Shown in pieces: positions 54,307 through 64,000 of a stretch of 64,000 nucleotides of DNA. The notes under the pieces are model-generated. The model saw only the letters and a program-made list of their open reading frames with translations, searched no databases and was not told the DNA's origin. Source of the stretch: Actinomycetes bacterium (lineage in GTDB: Bacteria > Actinomycetota > Actinomycetes > Propionibacteriales > Nocardioidaceae); NCBI GenBank assembly GCA_023396115.1, contig JAEWXC010000053.1, positions 1-64,000 of the forward strand, given 5' to 3'. Within the stretch, counting starts at the first letter, position 1; each line of letters opens with the position of its first letter. The position numbers and the translations under genes were made by a program.

Positions 54307-54969
54307 ATGTCGTTCCTCGCCGTTTCCGATGCCGCTGAGCGGCTCGGTGTCTCGACGCGCCAAGTCCAGCACCTGGTCGCGCGTGGTGAGCTGCGTGCAC
54401 TGGCCCGGGGAGTGCTCGACGAGACCTCGGTCGAGCGACTGGTGGCCGTTCGTCGCGGGTCACACACGAGGGCGTGGGCCGAGACGACGGCCTGGGCTGC
54501 CGTGGCTCTTCTGTCGGGACGTGATGCGGGGTGGCTGGGGGAGAGTCAGCGGTCCCGCCTCAGGGGGCGACTCCGTTCCCTCGGAGCCGATGAGCTGGTC
54601 GAGCGCGCCCGCGGACGAGCGAGCGTGACCCGGTACGTCGCACACCGCAGGACAGGGGAGCGGTTGCGGCTCGAGGTGGTCGACACGTCACCGGCGGCCG
54701 CGCGCTTGGGTCTGGCGGCGACGAACGCGATCGACGGCTATCTGGACACGACTGCCTTGAATGCGGTCGTGGCTCGGCACGGCCTGATTCGCGATGACGT
54801 CGGGAGCGTGACCCTGCGCGCGACTTCGATCGAGCTCGACGTGGTCCGTGACCTGATGGAGTCGAGCGATGTCCTGGCCGCACTCGACCTGGCTGAGTCC
54901 CTCGACGTCCGCGAATGCCGAGCGGGACTCGATGCGCTCGATCGCGCGCTGGGGGAGTTCCGTGGCTGA
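54307..54969 (+). CDS. HTH protein, probable antitoxin/autoregulator
   Basis: Protein of 220 aa. The N-terminus is an excisionase/MerR-like HTH: VSDAAERLGVSTRQVQHLVA then GVLDETSVERLV. The rest is helical and leucine-rich, with DLMESSDVLAALDLAESLD near the C-terminus. ATG 54307 fits a leaderless start; ATG 54298 is an alternative inside the -10. It overlaps the nucleotidyltransferase gene by 8 bp. Codon use differs from neighbours, with more codons ending in T or A (GAT, GTT, GCT). Pairing suggests an antitoxin of an AbiE-like system. Confidence 0.75.
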   Translation: MSFLAVSDAAERLGVSTRQVQHLVARGELRALARGVLDETSVERLVAVRRGSHTRAWAETTAWAAVALLSGRDAGWLGESQRSRLRGRLRSLGADELVERARGRASVTRYVAHRRTGERLRLEVVDTSPAAARLGLAATNAIDGYLDTTALNAVVARHGLIRDDVGSVTLRATSIELDVVRDLMESSDVLAALDLAESLDVRECRAGLDALDRALGEFRG

Positions 54970-55735
54970 CCGGCCGACGATCGACATCGCGACGCCTGCG
55001 GGCGGCTGGGGTGCGCCTTGGCCGAACGTTGCAGAGATCGAGGCCGTGCTGCCCCATGACAAGTGGACCCTCGTGGGCGGTCTCATGGCCCAACTGCACG
55101 GCATCAGCAGGGGCATTGACGCTGTCCGGCCCACCAATGACGTCGACATCGTCCTCCACCTCGAGACCACCCGCGGCGTTGCGATGGAGACCGCTCGGGC
55201 CCTGGAGTCGCTCGACTACGAGTTGGTGCCGTCGATCGACGAGAGGAACAACGTCGCTCACCGGTTCAAGCGAGGCGAGTCCACCGTCGATGTCGTGACC
55301 GATGGTGTGGACGTGGTTGACGTTCTTGCCGCCGATCACGCCGCACCGCGAGTGGTTGAGAAGCTCCGAGGTCGCACGATGGTCGCCATCGAAGGGGGCA
55401 CCCAGGCCCTGCGCCGAACGATCAACGCGCGACTCCAGATCGCGGGCGGCCGCGCAACAACGGTGAGCGTGCCGGACCCGTTTGGCGCCGTCGTCCTGAA
55501 GGCCGCTGCCTATCAGGCCGACTCGCGTGACCGGGAACGCCATCTGCTGGACGCTGCACTCCTCCTCGCGGTCATCGAGGATCCTTACGCCGAGCGTGAG
55601 CGGTTCACCGGCTCGGACCGCGCCCGGCTCCGGTCATTGGCTCGCGCGCTTCCAGACTCCGCTCCCCAGTGGCGGGCCCTGCAGGCGGACGCTCGAATCG
55701 ACGGCCGGGCGACGCTGCGGATCCTGAATGCCTGA
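54962..55735 (+). CDS. Nucleotidyltransferase, AbiEii-like toxin candidate
   Basis: Protein of 257 aa. The nucleotidyltransferase core is visible as LVGGLMAQLHGI, then RPTNDVDIVLHLE, in which GG and the DxD pair are intact. The C-terminal helical part contains FGAVVLKAAAYQADSRDRER, like the substrate-handling region of AbiEii/MenA-type proteins. In AbiE-type systems the transferase is the toxin and the HTH protein the antitoxin. GTG 54962 has GGGGGAG upstream. Composition differs from the core genome, suggesting acquisition. Confidence 0.78.
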   Translation: MADRPTIDIATPAGGWGAPWPNVAEIEAVLPHDKWTLVGGLMAQLHGISRGIDAVRPTNDVDIVLHLETTRGVAMETARALESLDYELVPSIDERNNVAHRFKRGESTVDVVTDGVDVVDVLAADHAAPRVVEKLRGRTMVAIEGGTQALRRTINARLQIAGGRATTVSVPDPFGAVVLKAAAYQADSRDRERHLLDAALLLAVIEDPYAERERFTGSDRARLRSLARALPDSAPQWRALQADARIDGRATLRILNA

Positions 55736-55968
55736 GAGAGCATTCGAAGTTGAGTTCATCGCGATCTTTGGTGAACGAGGGTCGTGCTCTTGCCTGAGGG
55801 TCGATGCCGCGCGTTCCACCGGCGCCGCGCTCGGCCTGGCAGCCGTCAGCGCTGTTGCTCCAGTGCGTTGCCGAGCTTGGCGCGACCACGACGGCGGGTT
55901 CGGCGGGAGCCACTCCGCCGTGGTGCACCGCCGACCGCTGACGGAAGTGTCGATCGCACCCATCCTTT

Positions 55969-55985
55969 TCTTGAATCGTTCAAGA
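55969..55985 (+). promoter_or_regulatory. FurA box
   Basis: The 17-bp inverted repeat TCTTGAATCGTTCAAGA lies about 20-37 bp before the furA start in an AT-rich patch and closely resembles FurA operators described for actinobacterial furA-katG operons. A possible -10, TAAGGT, follows at about 55986-55991. The preceding gap (55736-55968) shows nothing recognised. Confidence 0.75.
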
Positions 55986-56005
55986 TAAGGTGGCAGTATG
56001 CCCCT

Positions 56006-58682
<2,677 letters not shown>

Positions 58683-58725
58683 GCCAGCCGGGCTGAGGGT
58701 CCCGCCGGACCCCAGCACTCCTCAT

Positions 58726-58762
58726 CGGGGCCCCTTCCTGCCGTGTGCGGGGAGGGGCCCCG
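58726..58762 (+). terminator. katG terminator hairpin
   Basis: CGGGGCCCCTTCC (58726-58738) pairs with GGAGGGGCCCCG (58751-58762), with a 12-nt loop, 43 bp after the katG stop. Confidence 0.8.
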
Positions 58763-58905
58763 TCGTCGTGTCCGGACGCCTCCCGGGCCGGTCGTGGGGA
58801 GGCGACCCCAGTCCGGGGCTGCGGGGCCGGGACCCCCGTCCCGCGGGACCGGGGACGCGGCTACGGTGTCGGGTCCACACGCACGGGGGAAGAGGGAGGA
58901 ACTCG

Positions 58906-59679
58906 GTGACGTCACCGATGACGAGAACGTTCGCGACGCTGGCCCTGGCCGGCGCCACGATCCTGACTCCGGTACTGCCGGCGGTCGCGGGGCAGCCCGC
59001 GGCTGCGGCGACCCCGGTCGAGCAGCAGCTCCACCGCACGGACGACCGCGCCGCCACCCCGGCCCGCGCCACCTCGCGCGCCTGCCGGGCCCGGCTGGTC
59101 AACCCGCGGCGCGCGGTCAAGGCGAAGCGGTTCGCGCGGTGCGTGGTGAAGGGCATGCAGGCCGGCCGGACCGCACGGGTGCGCACCCAGCCGTCCGGCG
59201 AGGGCCCCTCGAAGGCGCAGATGCGCTTCGGGCGCGGCACCGACGTGTCGGTCGTGATGGCCGACGGCTCTCGCTTCGTCGCGATCGGCTCGAAGGCCTG
59301 GCACCGTGCCGCCGGAGGGCGCTGGGTCCGGGCCCGCGCCCACGGCACCCCCGAGGAGGTGCTGGCCGAGGGCATCCGCCAGCTCTTCCTGGGGCTCTCG
59401 TCGGCCCAGGCATATCGCACCTACCTCTCCGCCAGCACGACCCCGTGGAAGTGGACCGGCAAGGAGCGTCGGATCAACGGGGTGCGGGCCCGCGAGTACC
59501 GGGGCACGCCCGTGGTGGGCGGCTACTCCTACACCCGCTACCGGGTGTGGCTGGACACGGCCGACCGGCCGATCCGCGTGGACACCGCGATGACGATGTA
59601 CGGGCAGCGCAGCACCTGGCGCCAGGACTTCTCCCGCTGGGGCGCCAAGGTCAAGATCGTCGCTCCGACCCTCGGCTGA
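58906..59679 (+). CDS. Exported protein, possible lipid-carrier-like fold
   Basis: Protein of 257 aa. A signal peptide (about 1-35, with FATLALAGATILTPVLPAVAG) precedes a mature domain with alternating beta-strands, for example FGRGTDVSVVMADGSRFVAI, RYRVWLDTADRPIRVDTAM and WSRW-like ends. Two Cys (near CRARLV and RCVVKG) could form a disulfide. The overall pattern recalls LppX/LprG or LolA-like proteins but without a lipobox; this is tentative. GTG 58906 has GGAGG upstream; ATG 58918 is possible. Confidence 0.72.
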   Translation: MTSPMTRTFATLALAGATILTPVLPAVAGQPAAAATPVEQQLHRTDDRAATPARATSRACRARLVNPRRAVKAKRFARCVVKGMQAGRTARVRTQPSGEGPSKAQMRFGRGTDVSVVMADGSRFVAIGSKAWHRAAGGRWVRARAHGTPEEVLAEGIRQLFLGLSSAQAYRTYLSASTTPWKWTGKERRINGVRAREYRGTPVVGGYSYTRYRVWLDTADRPIRVDTAMTMYGQRSTWRQDFSRWGAKVKIVAPTLG

Positions 59680-59704
59680 CCCGGCCTCTCGGCTGACCTG
59701 TCAC

Positions 59705-59742
59705 CGCAGGCCCGGTGTCCCGCTCGGGACGCCGGGCCTGCG
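59705..59742 (+). terminator. 18-bp terminator hairpin
   Basis: CGCAGGCCCGGTGTCCCG (from 59705) pairs with CGGGACGCCGGGCCTGCG (to 59742) with one G-T pair and a very small loop, 25 bp after the exported-protein stop. Confidence 0.8.
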
Positions 59743-59827
59743 TGCGTCTGCGGCTGCCCCCTGACGAGAGCCCGGTTCAGCCGGGGCGGGCGCGGGGCTC
59801 CGGAGCGGCCGCGTAGCATCGCTCCCG

Positions 59828-60010
59828 CCAGTCGCACCCCACGTGTGGGGTCAGGGAACCCGGTGAGACTCCGGGACTGACGCGCAGCGGTGAGAGGGAC
59901 AGGCGTGACGCCGCCCGGTCGCAGGACCGGGCACCCACTGGAGCCACCAGGCTCTGGGAAGGGGTCGCGACCTGGGTGAACTCGAGTCCGAAGACCTGCT
60001 GGCCCTGGCG
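59828..60010 (+). promoter_or_regulatory. Cobalamin (B12) riboswitch
   Basis: Conserved elements in order: GGGAACCCGGTGAGACTCCG (from about 59854), GACTGACGCGCAGCGGTGAG, then CACTGGAGCCACC, and the 3' element GAGTCCGAAGACCTGCTGGC ending near 60003. It lies directly before four cobalamin biosynthesis genes and should switch them off when adenosylcobalamin is abundant. Exact ends are uncertain by some 10 nt. Confidence 0.93.
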
Positions 60011-60071
60011 GCAGCCGTCGCCGGGTCACCGCGGACCCCGCGCACGGGTCCCCTGACCGCTGGAGCACCCT

Positions 60072-61073
60072 GTGGGCCGCACCCCGTCCGACGTCGTCCC
60101 GACCCCTGCCGGCACATCTGCTCTCACGCCCGGGGGTCCAGCTCCCCGTACCCGCGCCGACCAATGTCCGGGGGCGTGGCGCCCGTGGCCGGCCGCCGAC
60201 GGGCTGCTGGTCCGGCTCCGGGTGCCGGGCGGGCACGTCTCCGGCGCCGCACTGGTGGCCCTGGCCGAGGTGGCGAGGCGCCACGGCGACGGCCGGGTCC
60301 GCCCCACCAGCCGGGCCAACCTGCAGGTACGCGGCCTGCCCGCCGGGCCGGACGGGCGGCTGCCCGCCGACGTCCTCGACGAGGTCGTCGCCACCGGGCT
60401 GCTGCCCTCACCCGCCCACGACCTGGTCCGCAACGTGATGACCTCCCCGGCCACCGGACTGTCGGGGGGACGCGCCGACCTGCGCCAGGTCACCGCCGAG
60501 CTGGACCAGCGGATCCGGGCCGCCCCCGACCTGGCCGAGCTGCCCGGCCGGTTCCTGTTCGTCCTCGACGACGGCCGCGGCGACCTGGTCGCCCGCAGCT
60601 GCGACCTGGGCCTCGTCGCCCTCGACGCCGCCACGGGCCAGCTGCGGGTGGGGGAGGAGTTCACGGCCGTGCTGCCGCTGACCGCGGCCCCCGCCACCCT
60701 GGTCGAGCTGGCCCACGCCTTCGGGTCCACCCGCGGTGAGGGCCCCGGAGCGCCCTGGCACGTCGCGGAACTGACCGCCGGGCTCGAGCACCCGGCCGCA
60801 CGGCCCGCACCGGTGGACCCCCGGGTCCCGGCCGCGGCACCGGCGCTGGCGTTCGGTCCCCTCGGCGGTGGCTGGCGCCACGTCGCGGCGCCCGAGCAGG
60901 GGTGGGACACCGCCGACCTGGCGCCCTGGGCACACCTCGGCGACCTGGTGGTCACCCCGTACAGCGGGTTGCTGGTCCCCGACACCCCGGACCCGCCCGG
61001 TCCACCCACGACCCGCACGTCACCCCGGCGGCCCACCGACCCGACCCTCTCGACCCAGGAGCCCCTCGCATGA
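60072..61073 (+). CDS. cobG: CobG-like protein (precorrin-3B synthase-related)
   Basis: Protein of 333 aa resembling the ferredoxin-like half-domain of nitrite/sulfite reductases: LLVRLRVPGGHVSGAALVAL, RPTSRANLQVRGLP and HDLVRNVMTSPATGLSGG. The Cys ligands for a [4Fe-4S] cluster and siroheme found in true CobG enzymes are not visible (Cys occurs only near TRADQCPG and RSCDLG), and it is shorter than Pseudomonas CobG. Similar Cys-poor proteins occur in cob operons of other actinobacteria. GTG 60072 follows the riboswitch. Whether it hydroxylates precorrin-3A is doubtful. Confidence 0.8.
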   Translation: MGRTPSDVVPTPAGTSALTPGGPAPRTRADQCPGAWRPWPAADGLLVRLRVPGGHVSGAALVALAEVARRHGDGRVRPTSRANLQVRGLPAGPDGRLPADVLDEVVATGLLPSPAHDLVRNVMTSPATGLSGGRADLRQVTAELDQRIRAAPDLAELPGRFLFVLDDGRGDLVARSCDLGLVALDAATGQLRVGEEFTAVLPLTAAPATLVELAHAFGSTRGEGPGAPWHVAELTAGLEHPAARPAPVDPRVPAAAPALAFGPLGGGWRHVAAPEQGWDTADLAPWAHLGDLVVTPYSGLLVPDTPDPPGPPTTRTSPRRPTDPTLSTQEPLA

Positions 61074-61738
61074 CCCGCACCCTGCAGCCGCCGCGTCGGC
61101 ACTACGACTATCTCGGCACCGGAGCCGAGATCTACCTCGACTCCTTCGCCACGATCCGGCGCGAGGCCGACCTGTCCGGAGTGCCGTCCAGCGCCGAGAA
61201 GTTGGCGGTGCGGATGATCCACGGCTCCGGTCAGGTCGACCTGCCCCGGCACCTGCGCGTGGATGAACGGCTCGTCCCCGCCGCGCGGGGCGCACTGGAG
61301 GCTGGTGCCCCCATCCTGTGCGACGCCACCATGGTGGTGCGCGGGGTGACCCGCACCCGGTTGCCCGCCGACAACGAGGTGCGTTGCTTCCTCGACGACC
61401 CCCGGGTCCCGGAGCTCGCCGCCGCGTGGGGCACCACCCGCTCGGCCGCGGCCGTGTCGCTGTGGGAGCCGCACCTGGCCGGTGCCGTGGTCGCGATCGG
61501 CAACGCCCCCACCGCGCTGTTCCACCTGCTGGAGATGCTGCGCGACGGTGCCCCGCACCCGGCCGCGGTGATCGGGTGCCCGGTCGGGTTCATCGGGGCC
61601 GCGGAGTCCAAGCAGGCCCTCACCGAGCTGGCCGCGGAGACCGGCATCGACCTGCCGTACGTGACCGTCCTGGGTCGTCTGGGCGGCTCCGCGATGACCT
61701 CCTCGGCGCTCAACGCGATCGCGCAGGAGGCCGAGTGA
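61070..61738 (+). CDS. cobH: Precorrin-8X methylmutase
   Basis: Moves a methyl group from C11 to C12 to make hydrogenobyrinate (or cobyrinate). The 222-aa protein has RREADLSGVPSSAEKLAVRM, the catalytic His in MIHGSGQVD, DATMVVRGVTRTRLP and IGCPVGFIGAAESKQAL, all characteristic. ATG 61070 overlaps the cobG stop (ATGA) and has AGGAG upstream, so translation is coupled. Confidence 0.96.
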   Translation: MTRTLQPPRRHYDYLGTGAEIYLDSFATIRREADLSGVPSSAEKLAVRMIHGSGQVDLPRHLRVDERLVPAARGALEAGAPILCDATMVVRGVTRTRLPADNEVRCFLDDPRVPELAAAWGTTRSAAAVSLWEPHLAGAVVAIGNAPTALFHLLEMLRDGAPHPAAVIGCPVGFIGAAESKQALTELAAETGIDLPYVTVLGRLGGSAMTSSALNAIAQEAE

Positions 61739-63267
61739 ACGCCGTACGCCCCGGCCGTTTCGCCGGCGTCGGGGTGGGCCCCGGCGACCCCGAGCTCATC
61801 ACCCGCAAGGGCGCCCGGCTGATCGAGGCCGCTGACGTGGTGGCCTACCACGCCGGGGTCGGCAAGCAGTCCAACGCCCGACGGATCGCTGCCGAGCTCA
61901 TCCCGGCGGGAGCGGTCGAGGAGCAGCTGACCTACCCGGTGACCACCGGCAGCACCCCGCACCCCGGCGGGTACGCGGGCGCGATGGCGGAGTTCTACGA
62001 GGAGTCCGCGGCCCGGCTCGCCGCCCACCTCGAGGCCGGACGCGACGTGGTGCTGCTCTCCGAGGGCGACCCGCTCTTCTACGGCTCCTACATGTACATG
62101 CACGACCGGCTCGCGGACCGGTTCCCCACCGAGGTGGTCCCCGGGGTGCCGGCGTTCCTGGCCGCCACCGCCACCACCGCCGCGCCGCTGGTGCGCCAGA
62201 CCGACGTGCTCACCGTGCTGCCCGGCACGCTGCCCGAACCGGAGTTGGCGCGCCGTCTGGCCGACACCGACGGGGCGATCGTGATGAAGCTCGGCCGCAC
62301 GTTCCCCGCCGTGCGCCGGGCCCTGGCCGCGGCCGGTCGGCTCGAGCACGCCCTGTACGTGGAGCGGGCCTCGATGCCCCAGGAACGGTGGCTGCCGGTG
62401 GCCGACGTCGAGGCCGACTCGGTGCCCTACTTCTCCCTGGTCGTGGTGCCGGGCGACTCGCGCAACGGGCGACGCAGCCGCGACGTGGCCGAGCAGCAGA
62501 GCACTCCGATCGCCCCCGCGGCCGTCCCCGGTGCCGAGGTGGTCGTGCTGGGTCTGGGTCCGGGGCCGGACCGTTGGCAGACCCCCGAGGTGACCGCGGC
62601 GCTGGCCGAGGTCGACCACGTGGTCGGGTACGGGCCCTACGTCGACCGGGTGCCGCAGCGGCCCGGACTGACCCGGCACGCCTCGGGCAACACCGTCGAG
62701 GTGGACCGGGCCCGGTTCGCGCTCGACCTGGCCCGCGCCGGGGAACGGGTCGCGGTCGTCTCCGGCGGCGACGCCGGGGTGTTCGGGATGGCCTCGGCGG
62801 TCTTCGAGGCCGCCGAGGACCCCGCCTACGCCGACGTCGCGGTCCGGGTGCTGCCCGGCGTCAGCGCCGTCCAGGCGGTGGCTGCTCGGGCCGGTGCTCC
62901 GGTCGGCGCCGACTTCGCCGTGGTCTCGCTCTCGGACCGGCTCAAGCCGTGGTCGGTGGTGGAACGACGGCTCCGGGCGGTCGCCGCGGCCGACCTGGTG
63001 CTGGCCGTCTACAACCCCGGTTCACGGAGCCGGACCCACCAGGTCGCCGCCGCCCGCGAGGTGCTGCTCGCCGAGAGGGACCCGGACACCGTGGTGGTCG
63101 TGGGCCGCGACGTCGGACGGGCCGAGGAGTCGCTGACCGTGACCACCCTGGCCGACCTCGACCCGGCCACCGTCGACATGAAGTGCCTGCTGCTGGTCGG
63201 GGCCAGCTCGACCCGGGTCTCACCGGCCGGGGTCTGGACGCCGCGCTACGTGGAGGAGGAGCGGTGA
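61735..63267 (+). CDS. cobIJ: Fused precorrin-2 C20-/precorrin-3B C17-methyltransferase (CobI-CobJ)
   Basis: Two SAM-dependent tetrapyrrole methylase domains in one 510-aa chain. The first (about 1-245) is CobI-like: GVGVGPGDPELITRKGARLI and LSEGDPLFYGSYMYM. The second (about 262-505) is CobJ-like: VVLGLGPGPDRWQTPEV, VVSGGDAGVFGMASAVFEAA and LAVYNPGSRSRTHQ. Such fusions are common in actinobacteria. GTG 61735 overlaps the cobH stop (GTGA). Cytoplasmic corrin-ring methylation, probably the aerobic-type route. Confidence 0.95.
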   Translation: MNAVRPGRFAGVGVGPGDPELITRKGARLIEAADVVAYHAGVGKQSNARRIAAELIPAGAVEEQLTYPVTTGSTPHPGGYAGAMAEFYEESAARLAAHLEAGRDVVLLSEGDPLFYGSYMYMHDRLADRFPTEVVPGVPAFLAATATTAAPLVRQTDVLTVLPGTLPEPELARRLADTDGAIVMKLGRTFPAVRRALAAAGRLEHALYVERASMPQERWLPVADVEADSVPYFSLVVVPGDSRNGRRSRDVAEQQSTPIAPAAVPGAEVVVLGLGPGPDRWQTPEVTAALAEVDHVVGYGPYVDRVPQRPGLTRHASGNTVEVDRARFALDLARAGERVAVVSGGDAGVFGMASAVFEAAEDPAYADVAVRVLPGVSAVQAVAARAGAPVGADFAVVSLSDRLKPWSVVERRLRAVAAADLVLAVYNPGSRSRTHQVAAAREVLLAERDPDTVVVVGRDVGRAEESLTVTTLADLDPATVDMKCLLLVGASSTRVSPAGVWTPRYVEEER

Positions 63268-64000
63268 GCGTCGACTTCGTCGGGGCCGGGCCGGGCGCCG
63301 CGGACCTGCTCACCGTGCGGGCCACCCGGCTGCTGGCCGACGCCGACCTGGTGCTCTACCCGGGCACCTACCTGGACCCCGAGGTGCTGGCGCACTGCGG
63401 ACCGGGCGCCGAGCTGGTCGACACCGCCGGGCTGGACCTGGACCAGATCACCCGTCACCTGGTCGACGGGTCGCGGGCCGGGCGGCGGGTGGTCCGGCTG
63501 ACCTCGGGGGACCCGTCGCTCTACTCCGCGCTGCACGAGCAGACCGCGCGGCTGGACGCGGCGGCGGTCGGTTGGCAGGTGACCCCGGGGGTGCCGGCCT
63601 ACGCGGCGGCGGCGGCGATCGTCGGGCACGAGCTGACCGTCCCCGAGGTGGCGCAGAGCGTCGTGCTGACCCGGACCCGGGCCCGCTCCACGCCGATGGG
63701 CGCGGGGGAGTCGCTGGTCGACTACGCGGCCTCGGGCGCCACGGTGGTGCTGCACCTGGCGATCACCCGGATCGCGGAGCTGATGGAACAGGTCGCGCCG
63801 GTGGTCGGCGAGGACTGTCCGGTCGTGGTGGTGCACCGGGCCAGCCAGCCGGCCGAGCTGGTGCTGCGCGGCACCGTCGCCACGATCGGTGCGCAGGTGG
63901 CCGAGGCAGGACTGCGGCAGGCCGCGGTGGTGCTGCTGGGCCGGGCGATGGCCGGGAGTGGTGGCGAGTCGTGGCTGTACCGGGCCGGGCGGCCACGGGG
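63264..64000 (+). CDS. cobM: Precorrin-4 C11-methyltransferase, partial
   Basis: GTG 63264 overlaps the cobIJ stop (GTGA) and the frame stays open to the window end, so the C-terminus is missing (about 245 aa seen). Motifs of the CobM/CbiF methylase: VDFVGAGPGAADLLTVRATR, VLYPGTYLDPEVL, VRLTSGDPSLYSALHEQ and VLTRTRARSTPMGAGESL. It methylates C11 after ring contraction, following CobJ in the pathway and in the operon. Confidence 0.94.
   Translation, partial: MSVDFVGAGPGAADLLTVRATRLLADADLVLYPGTYLDPEVLAHCGPGAELVDTAGLDLDQITRHLVDGSRAGRRVVRLTSGDPSLYSALHEQTARLDAAAVGWQVTPGVPAYAAAAAIVGHELTVPEVAQSVVLTRTRARSTPMGAGESLVDYAASGATVVLHLAITRIAELMEQVAPVVGEDCPVVVVHRASQPAELVLRGTVATIGAQVAEAGLRQAAVVLLGRAMAGSGGESWLYRAGRPR

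Noticed and set aside
54000..55735. Prophage or transposon
   Set aside because: No integrase, transposase, terminal inverted repeats or target duplication could be found; only the two-gene module and a scar are visible.

Overview
The window is GC-rich chromosomal DNA from an actinobacterium. Most genes use GTG or ATG starts, many with an actinobacterial -10 element (TANNNT) only 6-7 nt before the start codon. Actinobacterial hallmarks include DUF3145, DUF3052, a PucR-type regulator ahead of a fabD-fabH-acpP-fabF-accD operon, homodimeric AceE, AhpE, FurA-KatG, GlnA2-GlnE, a fused CobI-CobJ and KshA/KstD-type steroid enzymes. The gene mix suggests Propionibacteriales, perhaps a Nocardioides relative; that assignment is inference.

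Layout. 1-5 kb: the end of an rRNA operon (5S rRNA and terminator), an Arg-rich TPR protein, a hydrolase, a glutaminase-STAS protein, DUF3145 and a lipoprotein. 5-12.2 kb: the fatty-acid synthase II operon on the minus strand with its PucR-type regulator, interrupted between acpP and fabF by a repeat block. 12.4-17.5 kb: a second hydrolase, pyruvate dehydrogenase E1, DUF3052 and AhpE. 17.6-23.1 kb: a strong terminator, tRNA-Val, and a signalling block (two Asp-rich exported proteins, a Ser/Thr kinase, a double GNAT protein, a two-component system). 23.1-28.3 kb: Nif3, a zinc-ribbon coiled-coil protein, YaaA, an RNB ribonuclease and a TPR protein. 28.4-35.9 kb: RNase P RNA, an exported nuclease, methionine aminopeptidase, a PQQ-type sugar dehydrogenase, PanB and an MBL-fold protein. 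36-43.2 kb: nitrogen and NAD metabolism (nadE, glnA2, a class I amidotransferase, glnE). 43.2-44.7 kb: a SatD-like/membrane-protein pair with its own operator. 44.8-53.4 kb: a steroid-type catabolic region (KstD-like, PEP-mutase/ICL-like, TetR, KshA, thioesterase) also holding a YqhA-CueP pair, marked by three arrays of a 22-bp tandem repeat. 53.4-55.7 kb: an insertion scar, with a truncated, frameshifted P-type-ATPase-like pseudogene beside an HTH/nucleotidyltransferase toxin-antitoxin-like pair of different base composition. 56-58.7 kb: furA-katG. 58.9-64 kb: an exported protein, then a cobalamin riboswitch and cobG-cobH-cobIJ-cobM, the last running off the window.

How genes work together. 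FabD, FabH, AcpP, FabF and AccD supply and condense malonyl units, probably under the PucR-type regulator. GlnA2, the amidotransferase and GlnE form a tightly packed operon beside glutamine-dependent NadE. The OmpR-type regulator probably acts on both Asp-rich protein genes, since both carry the same 14-bp palindrome with an 11-bp-phased direct repeat. KshA and KstD would together open steroid ring B. The cob genes are translationally coupled and preceded by a B12 riboswitch.

Most unusual features: the 22-bp arrays, two of them inverted around one gene; the shared PhoP-like box; the SatD-like protein with cyclase-like GDVVDS and GDE motifs next to a multi-pass membrane protein; the toxin-antitoxin-like island with a perfect operator palindrome; and an apparent CTG start codon.
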